A DNA stretch of 64,000 nt, taken from contig OY997658.1 of the NCBI GenBank assembly GCA_963921795.1, positions 28,086,609 through 28,150,608 of the forward strand. Reading direction: 5' to 3'. Of this stretch, positions 11,200 to 23,767 are shown one piece after another; within the stretch, counting starts at the first letter, position 1, and every line of letters starts with the position of its first letter. The notes under the pieces were generated by a model. It did not search any database. It was not told where the DNA came from and saw nothing but the letters and a program-made list of their open reading frames with translations. The stretch is from Nannobrachium achirus. Its lineage: Eukaryota > Chordata > Actinopteri > Myctophiformes > Myctophidae. A program made the position numbers and the translations under genes.

Positions 11200-11207
11200 G
11201 AGGGGAT

Positions 11208-11968
11208 ACAAGACCGATACACTTAACCAAGCTTACACCAAAGCCAAATCCTTGGAGAGAAGAGGTTTTTAAAAAAAAAGCTCCCGCCCGTCAAAATCTG
11301 GACAGATCTATTTCACCACGCAATACAGTACCTATGCTCATGACATTAAGCATGTCATTAAAAAGAACTGGAGCATTCTCCAAAGCGACCCTGAATTAAG
11401 AACTGTATTCCCTGATTCCCCTTCTTTTTCTTTCAGACGTGCCCCCACCCTCAAGGATAAGCTTGTGCGGAGTTACTTACCAGCCCCCCCCAAAGAGTCC
11501 TGGCTTCCCTCACCCCCAGTTGGTAACTTTAGATGTGGAAACTGTAACCATTGCCCGAACATGATTAAATCCAACACATTTGTTGACATGTTCAGCAAAA
11601 AAACCTATGAGGTCAAAAGTTTTGCTAACTGCAATTCAACCTATGTAGTTTACAGACTACAATGTGAATGTGGTTGCTTTTACATTGGACGCACAAAGCG
11701 AAGACTCAGAGATAGATTTGCAGAGCATAAATACGCTGTACGGACTGGTAATCCCAATTACCCTATGGCAGAACACTACAAAACAGCAGGTCACACAAAT
11801 CCTAATAATCTAAAAATGATGGCGATTGAAGTAATTCCCAAGTCTGTAAGGGGGGGGGATAGGTTAAAACAGCTTCTCCAAAGAGAAACATTTTGGATTG
11901 TTACCCTAAAAGCCACAACTCACCCAGGTCTCAACGATGAGATTGACTTTTCTCCATTCCTTTGAGTA
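11208..11968 (+). CDS. PLE linker and GIY-YIG endonuclease domain
   Basis: The part right of the hAT resumes the PLE protein. A readable endonuclease frame begins at about 11400 and ends with TGA at 11968. Its motifs, in order, are CGNCNHC (a cysteine cluster typical of PLE endonucleases), the GIY-equivalent YVVY, FYIG (the YIG part) in CFYIGRTKRRLRDRF with the catalytic arginine region, the H of AEHK, and the metal-binding glutamate in LQRETFWI. This nuclease nicks target DNA to prime reverse transcription. The frame seen alone starts at an internal Met (11465), which is not a natural start: the domain belongs to the same polyprotein as the RT. The linker before it does not stay in one frame. 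Confidence 0.9.
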
Positions 11969-12280
11969 TCTAGCTATTCAGCTTTCAATACGCTTTACTT
12001 TTATATACTTTATTTTGTGATTGCACTAAAATGTTTAATATTACTTTCTGTGGTTCCAAGTATGCATTTTTTTGTATTTTCTTTATGTTATTTGTCTATG
12101 GGGTCCCATAGCTTAACCTGATGTACTGTATTTTTTGTTTTTCTATTTTTCATTTTTGTTATGTATTATTCAATGGGTATTGGTGTGGTTGTGCTTTGTA
12201 TTGTTGACTAATCACTGATTGAAGTCTTGTTCAATGACACTGGGCGCTATTTAATGACGTTTGTCACTGTCATGTCTAGC

Positions 12281-12322
12281 GGACCCTGATGAAGGCCACA
12301 TGTGGCTGAAACGCGTAGGTCG
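12281..12322 (+). ncRNA. Hammerhead ribozyme motif, PLE type
   Basis: The conserved core is present. CTGATGA (12286-12292) is followed by stem II (GGCCAC/GTGGCT with an AT loop), GAAAC (12308-12312), a very short stem III (ACGCGT), then the cleavage position after TA at 12317. Stem I is formed by GACC (12282-12285) and GGTC (12318-12321). Minimal hammerheads with tiny stem III are known in PLEs and are thought to act as dimers. Self-cleavage of this copy is inferred from the fold only. Confidence 0.75.
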
Positions 12323-12474
12323 TTTTTTATCTTTACTGCTGCTATGATTTGAAATACATTTTTCTACTTTGAGCTGAACAGAGCTGCCTCGGATCCCTTT
12401 TTTGTTCCCCATCTTACCTTTGAACATTTTTTTGTCACTATGGAAAGGAACTAAAGTTTGTTGTCCTAATATTC

Positions 12475-12555
12475 ATATACCCTCTCTGAAGAGCACCTGT
12501 TTACAGCGTTTTCATCATTCACGGACCCACGTAGCGCTTCTTCTTCTTTTATCTA
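12475..12555 (+). repeat. Right terminal direct repeat of the PLE
   Basis: This 81-bp direct copy of 7115-7195 closes the element about 150 bases after the ribozyme motif. Unrelated sequence starts at GAAGTTAAAATATTG. Confidence 0.85.
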
Positions 12556-13060
12556 GAAGTTAAAATATTGTTCCACCAGAAACTCAGTGGCCTTAAAGAT
12601 TCTTCTGTGATTAACATGTAAAAATCTGCAGGGAACATCAAAGTCATCAGGTCTTTGCTGCATTCACTTTCCCAGATGCCCTGCACCCAGGAAAGTGCTA
12701 TAGGCTGTATACAAAGTGATAATTGTCAGGGCCACACATTGTTGGAGTAAGGGTTGTATCCTGTAAGACCATTGCATTGCTGATGAGAAGCCATTTCAAC
12801 ACTCAAAATGTCTGGCACTTTGTATCAGTGATTATAGCTTCCAGCGCTGAACATTCCAACCTATGTTCTCAGGGGTCCACAGCCACCAGCTGTCTTGCAG
12901 TGTGGAGTGTGTAAAGATGTCCTATTCTCCTGTATAGATATTTTTTGTAACTTGTGTGTAATAACTAACTACATTACAAAGAGCTGATTGAATGAATCCT
13001 TAAGTAGGCCTACAGTAATAGTGTACAGTAATCCTCACATATTACGGTGTGCAGAACAAC
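12556..13060. other. No gene seen; spacer
   Basis: No supported coding or element signature in this 0.5 kb. Short open frames are uninformative. Confidence 0.3.
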
Positions 13061-13360
13061 GGTTCCCAAAACCTTTTTGGCTCAGGGCACCCTTATAAAC
13101 AGTTTTTTACATCCGAGGCAACACTACATTATGTTCATCATTTTCACTCCCATCACCTTATGTTTATGGCATATTTTAGTCATTATGTTGCACAGAAAAT
13201 ATTGAGATGCTGTAATAGCTATTTTGGTTAGAACTGACTGAAAATACTTTTGTACTTCGAGTTTAAAATTAAACTAAATATTTGTGTCCAAAAAAATTCC
13301 AAATATTATCGAATTAACTCTCGTGGCACCCACTTTGAAAACCCTTGGTGTAGAGACCAC
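13061..13360. mobile_element. hAT-like MITE remnant
   Basis: The left part (GGTTCCCAAAACCTTTTTGG) and right part (CACCCACTTTGAAAACCCTTGG) resemble the ends of the common fish hAT family starting CAGTGGTTCCCAAAC. The terminal CAGTG bases are lost, so this is an old copy. Confidence 0.4.
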
Positions 13361-13401
13361 ATGCCCAAGTAAAGAAATGGGTGTGGGGGCATTACAAAAG
13401 G

Positions 13402-13520
<119 letters not shown>

Positions 13521-13532
13521 GATAGTGATAGT

Positions 13533-13921
13533 TGCGACCGTCAGGTCGTAAGTTACTATGAAAAGCTCCACCGGCTGTCTGTCCGTCCGTCTGTCACGTC
13601 ACGTCACCGTGGCCCTATCGATGCCAAACTTTGCACACACACACCTTGGATGGCAAATCACAACCTCCGCCCCTGATATCTCACATGGCCCTCGTTTAGT
13701 GCCACCACCAGGCCGATTTTTGACAAACACATTTTTGGACACTGCTCCTACAGATGTTGGCCTAAAATCACGCAAAGCGGTATACAGTGTCTCTAAAGTC
13801 ATGTCATCAACATGGATCTGTCCCATTTCCCAAATTCCTTCCTGATTGGCTACGATTGCCTTCTAAAGTTTGTGTATGCGATGTGACGGTCGCTTATCTC
13901 CAGATTAGGGAGTCTTACTGG
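13533..13921 (+). mobile_element. Helitron-like element, family B, copy 2
   Basis: This is the fullest family B copy: GCGACCGTCAGGTCGTAAG at the left, the CTGTCTGTCCGTCCGTC block, and the terminal hairpin followed by TCTTACTGG at 13921 and a T. An 11-bp direct repeat, ATAGTGATAGT, flanks it (13522-13532 and 13924-13934), which is not expected for a Helitron. The terminus favours Helitron and the flanks favour a target-duplicating element, so the class is unresolved. Confidence 0.5.
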
Positions 13922-14336
13922 TCATAGTGATAGTAACATTTCATGGCCTTGTGTAGTAATTTGAGCCACAACAGACAGACAGTGACATACAGAATATACC
14001 GTACGCTGCCTCATCTGAACTTGCTTTGTGTCGTCTGAAAACATGTTTAAAATACCGTGCCATCATGCTGCAAAGCACACACGCTTCCCTGTCTGACACA
14101 TGTTTTAACTTTGCAGCGTCTGTAAGTAAACATTGTTTAGCTATGTAAATATTAACTATGTGGTCGGTTTGAAAGGTCTTTGATCGCTTTAGGAAGAAAC
14201 AGTCTGTAGATGGAGTATAGCCTAGTGTAGGAAACAGTCTTTCATGCAGGTGTGATGACAAGTGTTGAATGGAAGTAAAGTGTTGACTGGAAACTGTAAA
14301 ACATCATATACTGTAGCTTATAGCACTAGTTTAGTT

Positions 14337-14337
<1 letters not shown>

Positions 14338-14414
<77 letters not shown>

Positions 14415-14450
14415 GTGTGTGCGTGCGTGCGTGCGTGCGTGCGTGTGTGT
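14338..14450. repeat. (GT)n/(GTGC)n microsatellite
   Basis: Long GT array grading into GTGC repeats. Confidence 0.97.
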
Positions 14451-14454
14451 ATGT

Positions 14455-14593
14455 TGATTGAAGACTTCATTAGAAGTTTGCATAGTACAGTTTCATGGGG
14501 AGGGTTGTCTCTTTTGTTCCCAGACAGAAACCATTCATCATGTATTTGTTCAGTGACTGTCCTACTAATACTAATACATAACACGTTTATTCC
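14455..14593 (-). mobile_element. Retroposon 3'-tail relic
   Basis: GATTGAAGACTTCATTAGAAGTTTGCA followed by AGTACAGTTTCATG is shared with 20988-21060, where it is preceded by a (GATT)n run. On the minus strand this looks like the 3' tail of a LINE or SINE ending in a (TCAA)n repeat. Family not assigned. Confidence 0.35.
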
Positions 14594-14991
14594 TAACCTG
14601 ACTTTCGCCAGATAGTTGCAGCAGTGCGTAACGCTCTGCCTTACATCTGGGCTCTCTCGGGCAGACTCGATGTAAGGGGCGGGCCATTTTTTGAATTTCT
14701 GTAGCAGGTGATTGGATGTGGCCGTTTCTATCACAGTCTGGGAGTGCCAACTCCAACCACTCATATTGGCCTCATGCATGACGTTGCACCCAGAATCCGC
14801 CTCCTGGGTTTCCACGTGGTCTGCAATCAGACTCTATTGGCTCAGAGCCGCTCAGAGCCCGCCCATAGCTGCCGCTGATTGGTCCGGCCCGGGACTTTAC
14901 GAGTGTTATCAACTCTGGCCGAGCAAGCCCAGATGGTAAAAGCAGAGCGTTATATATGCAATGCTGCCACCATCTGGCGAAAGTCAGGTTA
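14594..14991. mobile_element. MITE, 20-bp terminal inverted repeats, 9-bp target duplication
   Basis: The ends are TAACCTGACTTTCGCCAGAT and its exact complement. The flanks carry an exact 9-bp duplication, GTTTATTCC (14585-14593 and 14992-15000). The 398-bp interior is non-coding. A 9-bp duplication is typical of Mutator-like elements, so that class is my best guess. Confidence 0.85.
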
Positions 14992-15000
14992 GTTTATTCC

Positions 15001-16020
15001 AACTAAATAAACTAATCAATCAACCCAGTCCCAGGGTTGGCCTAAAATGACCTTGTGTTGTATGGTTGGTATTGGGTGTGTTAAATGTAATGTTTTATAT
15101 ATTTATTTATATTTTCTGTAACTGGTCTCATTTAGATTTTATCAAATGTTTTAGTATAGTGATTTTAGAATAACATGGTATTAGTTAGTTACCATGTGAT
15201 TTGTTGTTTTGAATCGCAATGGAATTAAGTCTCCTTTTTGTGCTGTCCGGATAATTCTGTACTGACATGAATTTATCAAAATAATATCAATCAATCAATC
15301 AATGATTACTGGCAGCTGGCATTTATTTTAGCCATAGCGTGAGAAGGCAGCTTAATTTGTGTGTTCCATCCTGTGAGTTATTGTGTAACTATGTGGGATG
15401 TTTTCTTCTGTGTGGCGACTTCCAAGGTAGGCTCCTATTATGTTAATATATTGTGACATAAAACTCTCGAAGCCCCAGGTGTCGCCTCCTCAATGCAATG
15501 CACCATGTAAGAGTAAATCTGGAACAGTTTGACAGAAGAGATCAAACATAGTAAAATTATTTTACAATTTAAAAAACTACTCAAATCCAATATCCTGGCT
15601 AAATACAGTATAATATAATCTTCCTCTACGTCTTTGAAGTTTTTCTATTTTTCATCAAATTGTCTGTTTATTTTTCCAATCAATTTTGTTTGTTGTTGGA
15701 GTTCCTTTTTTTTATATTGTCCATGTATATAAAAAAAGAAAAAAGTACATTTATTCATCTATTCATTTATTTCATTATCATTATCATTATCACTAGTAGG
15801 TAAAATTGTATACTCTTATAACATATTTCTGATTCCTGAATTATCATGGCTGATGTATATGGACATTCCCTTTATCATGTTTCCTTTATCTCATTTAATG
15901 TTTTTTTTTAAATTATTATTATTTTCTCAAACCAGCTATTAGGCAGATGTATCCTTACATTTTAATGACTTCAATAACTATTAACTAATCAATGTATTTA
16001 CTCCATGTATATGTAGGATA
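15001..16020. other. No gene seen; AT-rich spacer
   Basis: AT-rich sequence with a short (ATCA)n run near 15285. I see no exon, RNA gene or clear element end. Confidence 0.35.
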
Positions 16021-16025
16021 GGCAT

Positions 16026-16620
16026 CGGCCAAATCGATGGCCAAAGGGTGGCGCTGTAGGAAGCCTTTGAAAGTGCAAACTTTGAACAGGTATAGCTCAT
16101 GCTCTGTTTGACGTACAGACATGAAACCTGGACACACATATGCGTCTCCTCATGCCGAACAACTTTTACACTCTGACTTTTGACCTCTGACCTTTAGATC
16201 TCCCACCATTTTGAATTATATGAAAAACAGTAAAAATCTATCTCCTCCTGGAATCTTCGCGTCACATGCACGGAACATTTTTTACATAAAATACGAACCT
16301 ATATGATATCTACACAGGCTATGGGATGAGAAGTGTGTACGTTAAATCATTATTTTTTAATAATTCAATGAATATTGCGGTTTTACGCAAATTATTCTTC
16401 TGCCTCTAAATCATACATGCAAAGTAACACGTTCATGGCATTTGGCAAAGATGTAGAGGGTTAGTCCAAATATCACTGCAACCAATCTTATTCCAATTGG
16501 CCAAAGGGGGGGGGGGGGGGGGGGGGGGGGGGGCGCTATACGAAGCGTTTGAAAATTCAAACTTTAAACGGGCAGAAGTCATGCCTCGTTTCGTTTGTTC
16601 GTTTTAAAATTCACCATCAA
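16026..16620. repeat. Unclassified interspersed repeat with poly-G run
   Basis: Two related modules begin GGCCAAAGGG(T)GGCGCT. The first continues GTAGGAAGCCTTTGAAAG, the second TACGAAGCGTTTGAAAA. Between CCAAAG and CGCTAT the second module has a 28-base poly-G run (16506-16533). Inverted copies lie at 24720-25210 and 27425-27680. Terminal structure not found. Confidence 0.6.
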
Positions 16621-16796
16621 AGCAAGACTTTCTACACAAACTAGTTCAAATTCAAGTTCACAGCTTTTAAATGAACTAGGTCATTTGTACTATTTGAACT
16701 AGTTCATGGTTCCCCAAAATGAACTAACTTAGTTATTTTTAGTTCTTTTTTTAACCATAATTTTTAATACTTACGGTAATTAATACTTACGGTAAT

Positions 16797-16926
<130 letters not shown>

Positions 16927-17154
16927 TTTTTTTATTATTATTATTTTTTTAGATTGCTGCAAGCTATTATTTGTCAAAGTTATTGACACAGCTCATATAG
17001 AACCACAGAGAGCAATTATTTCATCCAACTTAACATTGAGGTGCCCACAATACCTGTATTTAGGTGCCCACTCTTCCTGCACCCTTATTTTGAAGGCAGA
17101 AGTTTCTAACCTAATCTAATCGTGCACTTCCTGCATGTTTCTGCATGGTTAAAA

Positions 17155-17250
17155 TAGCTGATCTACAATCTCACACTGTCTTGTGGATGCGATGCGTTGT
17201 GAGCTTGCAGATTAACTATTTTCGGCATGCAACACACGTCATATGACAAA
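17155..17250. repeat. Diverged copy of the shared palindrome
   Basis: AAAATAGCTGATCTACAATCTCACA is mirrored by GTTGTGAGCTTGCAGATTAACTATTTT, followed by CGGCATGCAACACACGTCAT. The latter block is also next to the palindrome at 57846-57940, in opposite order. Confidence 0.6.
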
Positions 17251-17544
17251 GTACTGTATAGTACTGTACTGTACTGTATAGGCTTCACTTGGGAGACTTA
17301 ACGAGGAGGAGATTCACACTTCTGTGAATGCAAAGAAAGATGTTTGCCATCTAGTGCAGCAATGCATAAACATTCAAGAGTGTTACCGGATAGGTTTGGT
17401 TGTGCTTTTGATCTATTTGCTACTTGATTCTCAAGGGTAGATCATTCCATAGCCTATTGTACCCTTTTTGTTACTCTGTGTGTTTTGGGGGCTTCGAGGA
17501 GGGCCTCCTCAGAGGATCTCAGGCTACGGGGTGGATTATAGGGA

Positions 17545-18250
17545 GGCACCAGGTCCGTAATGTACTAGTAATCAGGGGATATCTTAAAAAGTCCTGGAAT
17601 AAATTCCTTACCAAAACATTTCTTCACCAATGTGTTTGTAAAGGTGTCTAGTAACACATCTCACAAAGATTCAGTTTCCCTAGGAAAATCTTTGACAGCT
17701 AGGGTAATTCTGGGTCTCATTCACTCACTATACACTATACTATGGGGGAAAATATCACTCCCAAAAAATATGCTTTAAGTGGGATGTGAGGGGTCTAACT
17801 AGGTGTTTTTTAATTATTCTAAATCCATTGCAAGCATTTGTTTTGCACAAAAAAAAACATTCATTGGGCTAAAACAGCCCATAAAATGATGGTTTAGTGA
17901 TGAGTCATCACTTTTCACAGTGGTATGGGGGTCCATTTCTAGCCCAAGGAATGTTTTTGGTGCAAAACAAATGCTTGCAATGGATTCAGAATAATCAAAA
18001 ACACCTAGTTAGACCCCTCACATCCCACTTAAAGCATACTTTTTTGGGAGTGATTTTTTCCCAGTATAGTGTATAGTGAGTGAATGAGACCCAGAATTAC
18101 CCTAGCTGTCAAAGACTTTCCTAGGGAAACTGAATTAGTGAATTTCAGTCTTTGTGAGATGTGTTACTAGACACCTTTACAAACACATTGGTGAAGAATT
18201 CTTTTGGTAAGGAATTTATTCCAGGATTTGACACTATTTCTAAAGATATC
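17545..18250. mobile_element. Foldback MITE, about 700 bp
   Basis: A long inverted repeat is centred near 17908 at GTGATGAGTCATCAC. Its arms contain TTACCAAAACATTTCTTCACC, CTAGCTGTCAAAG and CATTGCAAGCATTTG and their complements. About 80 bp around the centre matches the centre of the foldback at 2537-3155; the outer arms do not. Confidence 0.8.
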
Positions 18251-18532
18251 TCCTGACTATAGGGGCAAGAACATTTTAGGCCTTTATAGCTAGTCAAAGT
18301 TCAATCAATTCTAAAAACAACACAAGGCCAGTGTTTTTTGTGTTGGTCAGAAGCTCGGCAGCTGCATTTTGTACCGAGAAACAGACATGTGGGTACAAAC
18401 CAGATTTTAAGATACCGCTAAGGACCTACTGTAGACATGGTTCTGACGGTTTTGCAGTGATATCCACCCGCCCATAAGAGGCCTTCTCTACCCACTGAGC
18501 CCATCTTTCCCATACACCTGAATCAACTCTCC

Positions 18533-18695
18533 CAACTTTAGGAGAGTTGAAAAGGCTTTGGTGGTGTTCAAGTAATTCAATCAAGTCTATGTTCGTTTAT
18601 ATGGGTTGGTTGTTGACCGTGTATGCATTCCTTAATTCCCATGGCTTAACCTGCAGTGAACAATGTTGAAAGATCAACAAACAGCTTGGCATGAT
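18533..18695. repeat. Dispersed repeat, copy 1 of 2
   Basis: About 160 bases starting CAACTTTAGGAGAGTTGAAAAGG and ending CAAACAGCTTGGCATGAT recur at 22071-22234 with few changes. No coding sense. Confidence 0.8.
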
Positions 18696-18959
18696 CAGAC
18701 TTCCCTCTATAGGATTTTAAATTGCCAGTCACCATGACCGTCAGTTTAAAAATGTCCAGACATCTGATAAAAATACCGGACGTAATCATTTTAATGCATG
18801 AATTACAAGCAGGTGCACAAACGTATAAGACTAGAATTTCGGGCCCCCTTCGGGGGCCCTCAAATCTAGAGCTCACGGTATACCAGCAATCAAATGGATT
18901 TGTAATGGTTTTTTGAGAAAAAAAAATTGTTTTCAAAAAACTTTTTTTTTGAAAAAAAA

Positions 18960-19086
18960 GGTTTTTGAAAAAAAAAAAAGTTTTGGCCTAATTGTGTTAT
19001 TATTATTACTATAATAGGCCTGCCAATGTTTTATTTTCATTATTTCAATGTTTTCATTTTAGCAACACACACACACACACACACCC

Positions 19087-19151
<65 letters not shown>
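18960..19151. repeat. (CA)n microsatellite and flanking A/T-rich run
   Basis: Poly-A/T-rich sequence leads to a (CA)n array at about 19065-19151. Confidence 0.9.
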
Positions 19152-19153
<2 letters not shown>

Positions 19154-19649
19154 AGTGGCGCCGGCAGTGGTAAAATAGTGAGGGGACGGTGATGTGGGCG
19201 TGGCCAGGTGGTGACGTCATAACCGTACACCTCAGACTTTAGTATAACTATCACAACAATCACTAGCACAATGTGTTGTTAGATGACAATTGTTAGTAGC
19301 TCTGGATTAAGAATTAAATTCAACTTTTTCACAATACATAACTTGTTTTATCCTGCTTTTCTTATTTCAATATTAATTATTATACCCTACAATGTTGTAC
19401 GCCTATGCCTTGTTATGCCTTCTGTAATCTCAGCATGAATGAGGGCTCTGCTGCGCTCAATGTATTTTCGAGAAAATACATTAAGTTTAAATGTGAATAA
19501 AGTAAGGGAAATTCCAGCTACTGTATATAATAGTGAAAGTTAGAACGAACTGCTTTTACATCGTAGTCGACTGAGTGAGGAGAGAGAGAGTGACCGAGCC
19601 TGCAGCCCGGCCGTCAGTGAAGAAAAAAGAAAAGTAGACCTACTCACAC

Positions 19650-20100
19650 ATGTTTTACTTAAGTAAGTAAAAGTAGAAATACTCTGTTAGAAGTCCCATG
19701 TCCAAAATACTTGCATAATGACGTTTTGGTATCAAAATGTAGCTACTGTATAAATAAAACGTAGTCATTTGCAGAACGTCCCATTTCACAGGTTTTAAAA
19801 AATGTACCATAGATACAAATATTTTAGCAGATCTAAGCTCACAATTATAGCTAAGCGTCGCATTGTGATCTTGTATTTTCATTTCTAATGGTCTAAATAT
19901 ATAGACTGAACTGGTTAATGTATGCCTTTATAATAATCGAAATCTGCAAAGTAACTTAACTGCTTTCAAATATTTGTAGTGGAGTAAAAGTAGCCTATAT
20001 AGGCCTACATATTTGCCTCTGAGAAAGCCTAAAAATTGTACTTACTGTAGGCTACTTGAGTATAATGTAGGCTAATTTGTTACTTTAGGCTACCATGCAC
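19650..20100. mobile_element. hAT-like remnant (CAGTGGTGGAAAAAGTA family)
   Basis: Phrases such as ACTTAAGTAAGTAAAAGTAGAAATAC, GTCCCATGTCCAAAATACTTG and AGTGGAGTAAAAGTAG are typical of a common fish hAT family. Other fragments lie at 25640-26271, 50770-50930 and 51650-51810. Ends are not preserved here. Confidence 0.45.
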
Positions 20101-20315
20101 TGCAGCCTGGCCGTCATCAGAAGTTCAGAACCGGTTGAACATGTAAGCAGACAGACTTGTGTATTGGAATGAGTGACTGGGGGTCGCACTGGGCGGGGCT
20201 ACTGCCCTCGCGCCGGTTGAGGAGAAAAAATACAGAAAAAAAAAGAAAAAAAAGCTCGATAGCCTGAAAAGTGGGGTGGCAGTCCAGCCCAAACAGTCCA
20301 TGGTCCGGCGCCTAT

Positions 20316-20378
<63 letters not shown>
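20316..20378. repeat. (CA)n microsatellite
   Basis: Pure CA repeat followed by (CAGA)3. Confidence 0.95.
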
Positions 20379-20381
<3 letters not shown>

Positions 20382-20654
20382 GACAGTATGTTGCTGTGAA
20401 GAGGTGAGTGGGCCGAACTCTAGATGTGAGTGGCCCGAAGGGCCGCCAACCTCTCCCCTCTCAGAGCGGAGCAGAGGCAGTCAGATCATCTTGTCCATTG
20501 TTGAATCTGAAGCCTGGTTCCCGATAGTAACACAGACAGTACATTTGTAGCGGTGTAGCCTATTTGTATATTGTGATTAGTGGCTACTGGTGCGCAACAC
20601 ACATCAACAGGTCCATGAGTGTTCGCGTGCGCAAGTCACGCACTCACACAGGGA

Positions 20655-21525
<871 letters not shown>

Positions 21526-21565
21526 ATGGCGACGGGGGGCGAATCAGCGGACGGCTGTGCCGTGC

Positions 21566-21685
21566 ATTCTACCGACATCGGAGCTAGCTATGAGTTGAAG
21601 TCGATGTAAAGGGGGCGTGTATGGCGTTCTACCGACATCGGAGCTAGCTATGAGTTGAAGTCGATGTAAAGGGGCGGGTATGGCT
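21566..21685. repeat. Two-copy 60-bp tandem repeat
   Basis: TTCTACCGACATCGGAGCTA through GTCGATGTAAAGGGG is repeated head to tail with a 60-bp period. TCGACATCGG-like and CCGATGTCGA-like parts make each unit partly palindromic. Confidence 0.85.
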
Positions 21686-22070
21686 TTGGAAGTGGGATGC
21701 GGCTCTAAGAAAAATGTAATAGTAGATAGCAACAGTTTAAGTATTAGGCCTACTCCATAGTTGAGACTGAAAACGAATTGATTGTAAAGGAGTAGCAGGC
21801 TATAAAAAATGTAAAGCTTCATCTTGCATAAGGGAATTCATTATATTGGACTATAATCGCTCAGGCTGTGTCTGCATGTGCACATATTGCTTTCACAACA
21901 ACGTGTTTCTGTTGCATCATGTTTCATGCCAACATATGTCTTTTTTTATAATTGATTTGGGGATTTTATGCCTTTAAAGTCAGGTCTGAGCAATCATTTC
22001 ATAAGGTTGATACTGTAGATTCATTTGGCCAGCAATGAATGAACTACTCACTGGTCGAGTGGTGACACAA

Positions 22071-22234
22071 CTTTGGGAGAGTTGAAAAGGCTTTGGTGGT
22101 GTTCAAGAACTTCAATCAAGTCTATAATGTTTGTTTATATGGGTTGGTTGTTGACCGTGTGTGGATTCCTTAATTCCCATGGCTTAACCTGCAGTGAACA
22201 ATGTTGAAAGATCAACAAACAGCTTGGCATGATT
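22071..22234. repeat. Dispersed repeat, copy 2 of 2
   Basis: Matches 18533-18695 in the same orientation. Confidence 0.8.
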
Positions 22235-22524
22235 TTGAATAAAATATCACGCAAGGTGATTGTAGCGCCTTGTCAGAGATGACAGGTCAAGTGGTTAAAT
22301 ATCTACGTGACACAAATTGATATGAATCCAAAATACACTGATGATCCTGTCATACCAACTGATGGGACCAGGGGCGCTGGAACTCCCAAATCCCAAGGGG
22401 AGCTGAGCTTGGAAGAGTTCATGCCTGCGGCCACGCGCCGAAAATTCACGTTTTTTATCAGTTTCTTTATAGTTACTTTAGTTAGTCACTAGTTATTTTA
22501 GCACACAGTGCAACACACAGCACG

Positions 22525-22528
22525 CACG

Positions 22529-22625
<97 letters not shown>

Positions 22626-22895
22626 TTTTTTTATCCCCAATATACAACAGTGTTAGTTTGCAACAATGAGCCTACAGACAGTTTCTAGTTCTCAAATAAA
22701 TAGACTTTGGTGTGCCATCAAAGCGGGATTTATTTTAAAACAAAACACACACATTTTTGTAACTGTTTTCTACTGTTTTTTTTATCCCCAATATACAACA
22801 GTGTTAGTTTGCAACAATGAGCCTACAGACAGTTTCTAGTTCTCAAATAAATAGACTTTGGTGTGCCATCAAAGCGGGATTTATTTTAAAACAAA
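22525..22895. repeat. (CA)n array plus 151-bp tandem duplication
   Basis: A (CA)n array (about 22525-22621) is followed by two near-identical copies (about 22624-22770 and 22773-22895). Each starts at TTTTTTATCCCCAATATAC and ends at GGGATTTATTTTAAAACAAAA. The second copy is flanked by a short CA-rich link, which suggests slippage or unequal exchange at the CA tract. Confidence 0.85.
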
Positions 22896-23400
22896 ATTTA
22901 AATTAGACTTCCCTTCTGACCGGAGGTGGCAAGGTGACCATGTGATAATCAAACACCTTTTTTCAACATATTTTATTCCCTAAAGTCAAATACATTATTA
23001 TTTTAATATAGCTCTGTGTGTGTATATATAGGCCTATATCAAAAAAAGTTAAAAAAAAAAAATAATAATGTAATTTTTCTCTATCGAAAAATCTATTGTT
23101 TTCTCCTCCCCACCACCAATAAACATTTTAGTATACACAAATCATATAGGCTATAGAGGGCCTTGGCTTAGTTCAATGGATATAACCAAGTAACTATTAG
23201 CCTTTAGGAGAAACTTGCTGTAGGAAGGCCGCCTATAAAATAAGAAGAACAGAGGCAATTAAAACATATTCAGTGAGGATCTATAAAAACGGTCTTCTGC
23301 TTTGGCAGTTTTTTCATTTAGGCCTTTTATACATATATGTACAACTATATCTGGCCATTCGAATTAGAGATTGATCTACTTGGATGTAATGCATATCATT

Positions 23401-23404
<4 letters not shown>

Positions 23405-23469
<65 letters not shown>

Positions 23470-23477
23470 CTGTGTGT
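23405..23477. repeat. (GT)n microsatellite
   Basis: GT array ending in GTGACTGTGTGTGTGCGCGC. Confidence 0.96.
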
Positions 23478-23767
23478 GTGCGCGCTCCTTCTCAACCCAG
23501 TACTTTTCCATGTCTGCACGGTCTGATTGAGTGTCACTCCCCCAGATCAGCCATGGTGCCTTTCAGGTATTTATTGTCTCCTTGACCAGTGTTCGTATAA
23601 CCCTGAAGAAGGCAGCTTGTCTGTCTAAAACGTTGGGTTCTCATTCTGTGTAGTCCTAATACATGTGCATCGGCATCACTGGTGCATGTCACTGGTGCAT
23701 GTTCTCCTATATTGCCTTAAATGACAGATACGCAACATTAGGATTTCATTTAACTATATGGCATTTA

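Larger units (their letters stand above)
7115..12555 (+). mobile_element. Penelope-like retroelement (PLE), interrupted by a hAT element
   Basis: The order is: 81-bp repeat (7115-7195), ORF1, RT ORF, GIY-YIG endonuclease, hammerhead motif, 81-bp repeat (12475-12555). RT followed by GIY-YIG is the canonical PLE layout, and partial direct terminal repeats and hammerhead ribozymes are known from PLEs. The two terminal repeats differ at only a few bases. The RT and endonuclease parts are separated by a 1,591-bp hAT insertion, and the linker between them has at least one further frame disruption. The copy is therefore inactive, although its domains look well preserved and fairly young. Poseidon- or Neptune-type; clade not resolved by eye. 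Confidence 0.9.
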
